From positions 3,644,001 to 3,708,000 of the forward strand of contig NZ_CP016464.1 of NCBI RefSeq assembly GCF_001713455.1: a DNA stretch of 64,000 nucleotides. Direction: 5' to 3'. A program made the translations under genes and the position numbers. This DNA is from Bosea sp. RAC05. GTDB taxonomy: Bacteria > Pseudomonadota > Alphaproteobacteria > Rhizobiales > Beijerinckiaceae. Below the pieces are notes generated by a model, which saw only the letters and a list, made by a program, of their open reading frames with translations, did not search any database and was not told the origin of the DNA. Shown piece by piece: positions 35,433 to 41,755 of this stretch (its first letter is position 1; each line of letters opens with the position of its first letter).

Positions 35433-35714
35433 ATGGTCAAAGCGATCTGGAACGACACGGTCATCGCCGAGTCGGACGACACCATCATCATCGAGGGCAA
35501 CCACTACTTCCCGGATTTCTCGCTGCGCGAGGACTTCATCAAGCCGAGCGACACGACCAGCGTCTGCGGCTGGAAGGGGACGGCGAACTACCACTCGCTC
35601 GTGGTGGACGGGAAGGAGAACCGCGACGCCGCCTGGTACTACGCCGATCCCAAGCCCGCCGCCGCGGAAATCCGCGGCCGCGTCGCCTTCTGGAAGGGCG
35701 TTCAGGTCGCCTGA
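35433..35714 (+). CDS. DUF427 family protein
   Basis: A 93-residue protein covering the whole DUF427 fold: AIWNDTVIAESDDTIIIEGNHYFP, TTSVCGWKGTANYHSL and AAWYYADPKPAAAEIRGRVAFWKGVQV. The conserved Cys-Gly-Trp-Lys-Gly motif is present. Biochemical role unknown. RBS GGGAG lies upstream of this ATG, while an upstream in-frame ATG at 35418 lacks one. It converges with btaB; the two stops are separated by seven bases. Confidence 0.9.
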   Translation: MVKAIWNDTVIAESDDTIIIEGNHYFPDFSLREDFIKPSDTTSVCGWKGTANYHSLVVDGKENRDAAWYYADPKPAAAEIRGRVAFWKGVQVA

Positions 35715-35739
35715 GCTCACCTCAGGCGGCTCGCCTGAG
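35709..35739. terminator. Overlapping hairpins between convergent DUF427 and btaB
   Basis: Three related arms: 35709-35715, 35721-35727/8 and 35732-35739. The first two form a 7-bp stem, the last two a perfect 8-bp stem with GCT loop; they share the middle arm, so only one forms at a time. Both stop codons lie inside. Probable bidirectional terminator, without U-tracts. Confidence 0.5.
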
Positions 35740-36387
35740 CACCGCCAGCGCGGCGTAGCCGCCATGGAGCGAGGTCGCGCGCAACGTCGCACCGGCATCG
35801 GACGCGGCGGTCGCGAGCATCTGCGCCAGCTCCCGCCGCGGCGTGACGTGGAACAGCGCCAGCCAGCGGTTCAGCACCGCGCTGAACGGGCGCGGCAGCT
35901 CGCGCTGGTCACCGAAATCGACGATGTGCAGTTCGCCGCCCGGCGCGAGACGCCGCAGCGCCTCCTCGATCACGCCCTGCCAGGGCGGGATCATCGACAG
36001 CGCGTAGGAAATCACGATGCGGTCGAAGCCGGCCCGGCCGAACAGCGCCTGAGGATCGAAATCCGTGGCGTCAGCCTGGGCGAGCCCGATCCGGTCCGTG
36101 AGGCCGGCCCGGGCGACCGAGCGCCGCGCCGTCTCCAGCATCGCCGAGGAGACATCGAGGCCAAAGCAGGCCCGCCCGGGATAAGACCGCGCGATCCGCA
36201 CAAGGTTGCGGCCGGTGCCGCAGCCGATCTCCAGCACGCTGCCGCCCTCCGGCGGCGCGAGGTCGTCGATCAGCCGGTCGCGCCCGAGCAGGTAGAACTT
36301 GCGGCTGGCGTCGTAGATGTGCCGCTGATGGCGATAGATCGCGTCCATCAGCCCGGCTGCATCGCCGGCGGGCGCGAGCGTGCTCAC
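35722..36387 (-). CDS. btaB: Class I SAM methyltransferase, BtaB-like
   Basis: A 221-residue methyltransferase from a GTG start that overlaps the btaA stop in GTGA. SAM motif VLEIGCGTGRNLVRIA, then GLDVSSAMLETARRS and QADATDFDPQ, and the post-motif IVISYALSMIPPW and LHIVDFGDQ. With BtaA it would trimethylate the headgroup to make diacylglyceryl-trimethylhomoserine (DGTS), a phosphorus-free betaine lipid. The family call is certain; BtaB rests on the coupling to btaA. Confidence 0.88.
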   Translation of the reverse strand: MSTLAPAGDAAGLMDAIYRHQRHIYDASRKFYLLGRDRLIDDLAPPEGGSVLEIGCGTGRNLVRIARSYPGRACFGLDVSSAMLETARRSVARAGLTDRIGLAQADATDFDPQALFGRAGFDRIVISYALSMIPPWQGVIEEALRRLAPGGELHIVDFGDQRELPRPFSAVLNRWLALFHVTPRRELAQMLATAASDAGATLRATSLHGGYAALAVLRRAA

Positions 36388-37667
36388 GCCACCGCCTCCG
36401 GCCGCACATAGAGGTGGAAGCCGCCATAGATCGCCGAGCGGTCGCGGGCACACAGCGCCCGGCTCTTGTCCTCCTCGTAGCGCCATTGCTCGAGGATCTC
36501 GGCGGGCACGCGTCCCGGCAGCAGCCGTTCGTCGGCGGCGGTGCGGAAGATCACCCGCGCGCCGGGCTTGGCGGTCCGGGTGATCTGCGTCCACAGCGCC
36601 GTCAGATCGGCGTCGCTCATCCAGTCCTGCGCGTCGAGCAGCACATAGGCGTCGCAGCTTTTGGCGGGCTGCGCTTCGAGGAAGGCCGTGATCGCGCTCT
36701 GGTGGTAGGAGACGCGGCTCGCCCGCGCCCTGACGCGCTCGAAATGCATACGCTGCAGATAGGGCGGCAGCGCCGCGTCCTCCGCGGGCTCGTAGCCGCG
36801 CCCAAAGGCCTGGCGGGCGAAATAATTGGTCTTCAGGTCGAAGCCGCAGGCCAGCCGCTCGAGCCGGTCGCGCAGCGCCCCGCGGATGCCGTCGGCACCG
36901 TCGGCGGCGAGCGCCTTGTACTGGGCCGGCGGAATGCCGAGCCCGTAGAGCGAAGCCGGCTGGCGGATCAGCCAGCGCACGAAGGACTTGTCGAAGACCG
37001 GCGCCAGATGGCGCTCGAACAGGACGCGCTGCTCGGCGAGATCGCGCGCCTCCAGCATCTTGCGCGGATCGCAGCCGAGCGCCCGCCCGAGCAGATGGCC
37101 GGCCCCGATGAAGCGGCCGAGCAGCCCGAAGCGATAGACGTTGCGGGCGAACATGCCGATGCGGCGGCGCCCGTCGAGCCCCCGGCCCTCCCAGTAGCTG
37201 CGCGAGGTCGCATCGAGATGCGGCGCGATCTCGCGCTCGTAGAAGGCGATGTTGGCGGAGGACTGCGCCTGCCCGAAGAAGCGCAGGAATTCGTCATGAC
37301 GCGTCATCCGCGCCAGCGCCGCGATCTTGAGCCGGCCGAGCGCGATATGGGCCCCGTTGAGGTCGATCGCGCTGATCTTCGCCGGGTCCGCCGTCAGATA
37401 GGACAGCACGTTGCAGGAACCCGACGCGATCGCGACGACGTGGTCGTCGGGCTTCAGCGCCAGCGCCTCCATGTCGACGACCGGATCTTCCCAGATCTGG
37501 GGATAGACCAGACCCGAGAAGGCGAGCGTGAACATCCGCTCCAGCAGGCCCGCCTTGGAGAGGGGCTTGTTGCGGTGGACCGCCGTCGTCAGCCCCATGC
37601 TGGTCGTGCGCCGCACCGCACGGGCCGTCTGTGTCGCCTGATCCGTCACCGGCCCCTCGCTCGCCAT
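36384..37667 (-). CDS. btaA: SAM:diacylglycerol 3-amino-3-carboxypropyltransferase BtaA (DUF3419)
   Basis: A 427-residue DUF3419 protein. Characteristic segments are FSGLVYPQIWEDPVVDMEAL, the SAM-binding SGSCNVLSYL and AIDLNGAHIALGRLKI, then YEREIAPHLDATSRSYWEGRGL-type middle and YVLLDAQDWMSDADL near the C-terminus. BtaA moves the aminocarboxypropyl group of SAM onto diacylglycerol, first step of DGTS synthesis. In related bacteria btaAB is induced by phosphate shortage through PhoB; a Pho-box-like repeat lies 28 bases upstream here. The exact ATG is uncertain because GAGGG abuts it. Confidence 0.92.
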   Translation of the reverse strand: MASEGPVTDQATQTARAVRRTTSMGLTTAVHRNKPLSKAGLLERMFTLAFSGLVYPQIWEDPVVDMEALALKPDDHVVAIASGSCNVLSYLTADPAKISAIDLNGAHIALGRLKIAALARMTRHDEFLRFFGQAQSSANIAFYEREIAPHLDATSRSYWEGRGLDGRRRIGMFARNVYRFGLLGRFIGAGHLLGRALGCDPRKMLEARDLAEQRVLFERHLAPVFDKSFVRWLIRQPASLYGLGIPPAQYKALAADGADGIRGALRDRLERLACGFDLKTNYFARQAFGRGYEPAEDAALPPYLQRMHFERVRARASRVSYHQSAITAFLEAQPAKSCDAYVLLDAQDWMSDADLTALWTQITRTAKPGARVIFRTAADERLLPGRVPAEILEQWRYEEDKSRALCARDRSAIYGGFHLYVRPEAVA

Positions 37668-37694
37668 CCCTCGATGGCGAGCCGACTAGTGGAG

Positions 37695-37716
37695 TCGCAT
37701 GACGCTTGGGTGACGC
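37695..37716 (-). promoter_or_regulatory. Pho-box-like direct repeat before btaA
   Basis: On the minus strand two abutting 11-mers GCGTCACCCAA (37716-37706) and GCGTCATGCGA (37705-37695). The shared GCGTCA with 11-base spacing fits the PhoB box pattern CTGTCAT-N4 repeated; each half keeps the GTCA core. It lies 28 bases upstream of the btaA ATG. Confidence 0.5.
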
Positions 37717-37730
37717 CGCCAGACGCGGCG

Positions 37731-38699
37731 TTATTGCGCCGTGACGCCGGCCGCCTTGATCACCGGCGTCCATTTGTCGACCTCGGCGCGGACATGGGCG
37801 CCGAGCGCCGCCGAGCTCTGGCCGGCATCGTCGGGGATGATGCAGCCGAGTTCCAGCAGCCGCGTCCGCACGCCGGCATCCGCAAGCGCGGCGCGGCCGG
37901 CCGCGTTGAGGCGGTCGACGATCTCCTTCGGCGTGTCCTTGGGCGCGAAGATCGCGTTCCAGCCGACGGCCTGGAACTCGGGCAGCCCGCCCTCGGTGCT
38001 GGTCGGCACATCCTTGGCGACATCGAGGCGGTTCGGCGTCGCCACGACATAGGTCTTCAGCTGGGTGAGCTGGGGCACGATGCCCACCGTCTGGTCGCAG
38101 ACATAGTCGAGTTGCTTGGCCAGCAGCGCGTTCATCGCGGGGCCGGAGCCGCGGAACGGCACCTGCTGCACCGGCGCCTTGATCAAATGGTGGAAGAACA
38201 CGCAGGTCAGGTGCGAGGTCGAGCCGATGCCGCCATGGCCGTAATTGTATTTGGACGGATTGGCCTTCAGCAGCGCGACGAACTCCTGCAGCGTGTTGGC
38301 CGGGAAGTCCTTGTGCGCCGAGATCAGCATCGGCGTGCCCGCGGTGTTGATGACGGGGGCGAAATCGGTGCGCGGATCATAGGCGAGGTTCGGATAGAGC
38401 CCGACCGAGGCCGAGTGGGTGCCGAGATTGCCCATCATGATCGTGTAGCCGTCCGGCGTGGCGCGGGCGACGCGCAGCGAGCCGGTGGTGCCGCCCGCGC
38501 CGGCGACGTTCTCGACCACGATCGACTGGCCGAGCGTGCGGCTCATATGGTCGGAGACGATCCGCGCGATCACGTCGGTCGGCCCGCCCGCGGCGAAGGG
38601 CACGATCAGCGTGATCGACCGTGCGGGATAGGTTTGGGCGGCTGCGGGTGCCGCGGCCATGGCGAAAGCGGCCCCGAGGGCCAGGATCAGGCGACGCAT
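37731..38699 (-). CDS. Tripartite tricarboxylate transporter (TctC/Bug family) binding protein
   Basis: A 322-residue periplasmic binding protein with signal peptide (about 1-21, ending APAAAQ) and the Bug-family run YPARSITLIVPFAAGGPTDVIAR, NVAGAGGTTGSLRVARATPDGYT and LANAA-type lobes. It binds carboxylates; the nearby GntR regulator and tartrate/malate dehydrogenase suggest a hydroxy-dicarboxylate. The membrane subunits TctA and TctB are not in the window, so it is an orphan that must use a transporter elsewhere or act as a sensor. Confidence 0.9.
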   Translation of the reverse strand: MRRLILALGAAFAMAAAPAAAQTYPARSITLIVPFAAGGPTDVIARIVSDHMSRTLGQSIVVENVAGAGGTTGSLRVARATPDGYTIMMGNLGTHSASVGLYPNLAYDPRTDFAPVINTAGTPMLISAHKDFPANTLQEFVALLKANPSKYNYGHGGIGSTSHLTCVFFHHLIKAPVQQVPFRGSGPAMNALLAKQLDYVCDQTVGIVPQLTQLKTYVVATPNRLDVAKDVPTSTEGGLPEFQAVGWNAIFAPKDTPKEIVDRLNAAGRAALADAGVRTRLLELGCIIPDDAGQSSAALGAHVRAEVDKWTPVIKAAGVTAQ

Positions 38700-38763
38700 T
38701 GTTTCCTCCGTGGGTTGATGCCGCGTTGGCCGCGGTCTGGGATGGTTGGGACGGGCCGACGGC

Positions 38764-39468
38764 TCACATGTGCCGCAGGCCCACGCTCTCGATCAGCGGC
38801 AGCAGTTCGTCGCGCGCGCGGATGCGGTGCCGCCGCGCAGCCTCGCGAGCGAGACCCGGAAGGCCGCGCCGGATCGCGTCGCTGGTGTCGCGATGCTCGG
38901 CCTCGGAGGCCGGCAGACGCGGCCGCAGCCGGAGCGTCAGCATGCGGGCGCGGTGCGACTGGTCGTTGACCGTCTGGATGATCCGCGCGAAGCGGCCATT
39001 GCCGCAGCCCTCGACGAGCAGCCTGTGGAACGCCTCGTCGGCATGCCCCCAGGCGGCCAGGTCGCCGGCAGCGAGAGCCTGCCCCATCTCGCTGGTGGCC
39101 CGGTCGAGATCATCGGCCAGCGCGAGGCGCGCCGCGTCCGGCAGCCGCGCCGAAAGCTCGGCCGCGCCGGCCTCGATCGCGATCAGCACCTCGTAGATCT
39201 CGGCAATGTCATGGGGAGCGAGCGCGCAGATCAGGATGCCGCGCTTGGGCAGGATGCGGACCAGCCCCTCCTCCTGCAGGCGCAGCGAAGCCTCGTGCAC
39301 GGGCGTGCGGCTCATGCCGAGCCGCAGCGCCAGCTCGCCGGCCGAGGCCTGGTAGCCGGGCGGAAACACGCTCTCGCGGATCGCATGCTTCAGCGCGCCA
39401 TAGGCGGCATCGACGAGGCTCGCGCCCCGTTCCCCCGCTGGCTCGACCGGTTTGCCGCGCAGCACCAT
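38764..39468 (-). CDS. GntR-family regulator, FadR/FCD subgroup
   Basis: A 234-residue regulator. The winged helix-turn-helix is AYGALKHAIRESVFPPGYQASAGELALRLGMSRTPVHEASLRLQEEGLV (see ELALRLGMSRTPVHEASLRL), and the C-terminal all-helical FCD domain carries likely metal ligands in DEAFHRLLV and the later HRARM and EHRD. It is followed after 64 bases by tctC and is divergent from the tartrate dehydrogenase-like gene. A perfect 20-bp palindrome in the divergent gap is the likely operator. Confidence 0.92.
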   Translation of the reverse strand: MVLRGKPVEPAGERGASLVDAAYGALKHAIRESVFPPGYQASAGELALRLGMSRTPVHEASLRLQEEGLVRILPKRGILICALAPHDIAEIYEVLIAIEAGAAELSARLPDAARLALADDLDRATSEMGQALAAGDLAAWGHADEAFHRLLVEGCGNGRFARIIQTVNDQSHRARMLTLRLRPRLPASEAEHRDTSDAIRRGLPGLAREAARRHRIRARDELLPLIESVGLRHM

Positions 39469-39492
39469 CCTGTACCTCCGAGGGTTACACTA

Positions 39493-39512
39493 GCAGCTTC
39501 CATGGAAGCTGC
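39493..39512. promoter_or_regulatory. Perfect 20-bp palindrome, probable GntR operator
   Basis: Half-sites GCAGCTTCCA and TGGAAGCTGC meet at 39502/39503 with no mismatch. It lies 25 bases before the gntR ATG and 74 bases before the dehydrogenase ATG, just ahead of a TTGACT (39522-39527) that could be a -35 box of the rightward gene. Confidence 0.7.
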
Positions 39513-39585
39513 AATGCAATGTTGACTCGCAGCGACTTCGCTCGCAAAGACGGTGCGGACGACAGGTTCCGAGGAGAGACGCGTC

Positions 39586-40662
39586 ATGAAGACCCATCGC
39601 ATCGCCGCTATCCCGGGGGACGGCATCGGCGTCGAGGTCATCGCCGCCGGCATCGAGGTGCTGGAAGCCCTGGCGCGCCGCGACGGCTCGTTCGGCTTCG
39701 CCTTCGATCATTTCGACTGGGGCTCGGACTACTACAAGCGCACCGGGCTGATGATGCCGACCGACGGGCGCGAGCAGATCAAGGACCATGACGCGATCTT
39801 CTTCGGCGCGGTCGGAGCGCCCGACGTGCCCGACCATGTCACGCTCTGGGGCCTGCGCCTGGCGATCTGCCAGCCCTTCGACCAATACGCCAATGTCCGC
39901 CCGACGCGGGTCCTGCCCGGCATCACCTCGCCGCTGCGCCACGTCTCCGGGCCAGAACTCGACTGGGTGATCGTGCGCGAGAACTCGGAAGGCGAATATG
40001 CCGGCGTCGGCGGCCGCGTCCACAAAGGCTTCCCCGAGGAGGTCGCGACCGACGTCTCGATGATGACGCGCACCGGCGTCGCCCGCATCATCCGCTACGC
40101 CTTCAAACTGGCGCAGGGGCGGCCGCGCAAGCTGCTCACCGTCGTCACCAAGTCGAACGCCCAGCGCCACGCCATGGTGATGTGGGACGAGATCGCCGCG
40201 GAGGTCGCCACAGAGTTCCCGAACGTGACCTGGGACAAGATGCTGGTCGACGCCATGACCATGCGCATGGTGATCAAGCCCGGTAGCCTCGACACCATCG
40301 TCGCGACCAATCTTCATGCCGACATCCTGTCGGATCTCGCCGCCGCGCTCGCCGGCTCGCTCGGCATCGCGCCGACCGCCAATCTCAACCCCGAACGCGC
40401 CTTCCCCTCGATGTTCGAGCCGATCCATGGCTCAGCCTTCGACATCGCGGGCAAGGGCATCGCCAACCCGATCGGCACCTTCTGGACGGCGACGATGATG
40501 CTCGACCATCTCGGCGAGGCCGGAGCTTCGGCCCGGCTGATGCGGGCGATCGAGCGGGTGACGGCCGACCCGGCCTTCCACACGCCCGATCTCGGCGGCA
40601 AGGCGACGACGCGGGCGGTGACGGACGCGGTCATCGCCGCGATCGCCGGCGACAACGCCTGA
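39586..40662 (+). CDS. Tartrate dehydrogenase / D-malate dehydrogenase family
   Basis: A 358-residue beta-decarboxylating dehydrogenase of the isocitrate/isopropylmalate group. IPGDGIGVEV, YANVRPTRVLPGI with RENSEGEYAGVGGR, the metal Asp in DAMTMRM/TNLHADILSDLAAAL, and EPIHGSAFDIAGKGIANPIG all fit the TtuC/DmlA subgroup, whose substrates are L-tartrate and D-malate, rather than LeuB. GAGGAGAG precedes the ATG. Controlled, by position, by the divergent GntR regulator. Confidence 0.9.
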   Translation: MKTHRIAAIPGDGIGVEVIAAGIEVLEALARRDGSFGFAFDHFDWGSDYYKRTGLMMPTDGREQIKDHDAIFFGAVGAPDVPDHVTLWGLRLAICQPFDQYANVRPTRVLPGITSPLRHVSGPELDWVIVRENSEGEYAGVGGRVHKGFPEEVATDVSMMTRTGVARIIRYAFKLAQGRPRKLLTVVTKSNAQRHAMVMWDEIAAEVATEFPNVTWDKMLVDAMTMRMVIKPGSLDTIVATNLHADILSDLAAALAGSLGIAPTANLNPERAFPSMFEPIHGSAFDIAGKGIANPIGTFWTATMMLDHLGEAGASARLMRAIERVTADPAFHTPDLGGKATTRAVTDAVIAAIAGDNA

Positions 40663-40776
40663 GCGCCAACGGCATCGTGACCCTGCCGGGCGCCCGGCGC
40701 TGCTGACAACCGGGCTCCCGCTCCCCATATCCTGCGCGAACGGATGAACCCGGAACGCGCGAAAGGGAGAGCGGGA

Positions 40777-41214
40777 ATGGGACTGATGAGCATGTTCGGC
40801 GGCAGCCAGGCGCCCCGGGAGCCCTTCCCCTACGAACTCAGCGACGCCGAATGGCGCGCCAAGCTGACGCCGGAGCAGTACCACGTGCTGCGCGGCCATG
40901 GCACGGAGCGGCCCGGCTCCTGCGCCCTGAATTACGAGAAGCGCCCCGGCACCTTCTCCTGCGCCGGCTGCGACCAGCCGCTCTTCCGCAACCTCACCAA
41001 GTTCGAGAGCGGGACCGGCTGGCCGAGCTTCAACGAGCCGCTGGAGGGCGCCGTCGGGACCACGGAGGATCGCAAGTTCGGCATGGTCCGCACCGAGGTC
41101 CATTGCGCCAACTGCGGCGGCCATCTCGGCCATGTCTTCCCGGACGGCCCGCCCCCGACGGGCCTGCGCTACTGCATCAACGGCGTCGCGATGAACTTCG
41201 AGCCCGCGGCGTGA
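40777..41214 (+). CDS. msrB: Peptide methionine-R-sulfoxide reductase
   Basis: A 145-residue MsrB that repairs the R epimer of methionine sulfoxide. The zinc-binding pairs CAGC and CANC are present, as are SGTGWPSF, the GHLGHVFPDGPPPTGLRYCIN block and the catalytic Cys in RYCIN. The ATG at 40777 follows GGGAGA and was preferred to an ATG 11 codons upstream. Probably cytosolic, without signal peptide. Confidence 0.95.
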   Translation: MGLMSMFGGSQAPREPFPYELSDAEWRAKLTPEQYHVLRGHGTERPGSCALNYEKRPGTFSCAGCDQPLFRNLTKFESGTGWPSFNEPLEGAVGTTEDRKFGMVRTEVHCANCGGHLGHVFPDGPPPTGLRYCINGVAMNFEPAA

Positions 41215-41224
41215 CGGCCCAACG

Positions 41225-41246
41225 GGGCGCGGCCTAAACCGCGCCC
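41225..41246 (+). terminator. Terminator between convergent msrB and a small secreted protein gene
   Basis: Perfect 8-bp stem GGGCGCGG/CCGCGCCC (41225-41232, 41239-41246) with a 6-base loop, followed by TATTTC. It lies 10 bases after the msrB stop and abuts the stop of the opposing gene. Confidence 0.65.
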
Positions 41247-41602
41247 TATTTCGGGATTTCGACGAAGTAGACCGCCCGGTTGGCGGGCGTGCCCGCATGC
41301 AGGCAGACCACCCGCGCGCGGCGCTTGCCCCCGGCATCCTCGACGGCGGCGAAGGCGATGTATTCGGTCGCGACCTGCTGCCCGCCGATCTTCTTGTCGA
41401 AGCGGTTCTCGATCAGGCTGTCGCCCCGCTCGATCCGCACCGATTTCAGCGTGCCGCCGTCGCGCTTCGACTCGGCCAGCGCGAAGCGCTCGCAATCGGC
41501 CAGCGGGTCGGGGGCCGTGCGCGTCTGGGCACCGGCTGCCAGCGGCGCGGCGAGCAGGACAAGGGCGGCGAGGCGCAGCAGGGGGGTCTTGGGACGGCTC
41601 AT
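41246..41602 (-). CDS. Small secreted protein of unknown function
   Basis: A 118-residue protein with a clear signal peptide (LLRLAALVLLAAPLAAGAQ, about 1-25). The mature part (DPLADCERFALAESKRDGGTLKSV, then two Cys in total) has no family I can name. GAGGATT precedes the ATG at 41602; the longer frame upstream lacks support. Single gene, convergent with msrB. Confidence 0.7.
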   Translation of the reverse strand: MSRPKTPLLRLAALVLLAAPLAAGAQTRTAPDPLADCERFALAESKRDGGTLKSVRIERGDSLIENRFDKKIGGQQVATEYIAFAAVEDAGGKRRARVVCLHAGTPANRAVYFVEIPK

Positions 41603-41714
41603 GGAATCCTCGTCTGGGCTCATGCCGACGATGCCCCAGAGGGGCCCCATCGCCAAGCCACGTCGCAACGGCTGAAAGTCGCGTTCCGAGGGCGCAATCA
41701 CGACCACCTGCCCC

Positions 41715-41720
41715 TATATT
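41715..41720 (+). promoter_or_regulatory. Putative -10 box of the uvrD-like gene
   Basis: TATATT in CCCCTATATTGACC, identical to the string before ssrA. It lies about 36 bases before the helicase start. Confidence 0.5.
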
Positions 41721-41755
41721 GACCGTGAACGAATCACGCACGAGCAGCGCCGATC

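Noticed and set aside
41419..41707. Longer start for the small secreted protein at 41246-41602
   Set aside because: The upstream extension lacks an RBS and would hide the clear signal peptide behind 35 extra residues.
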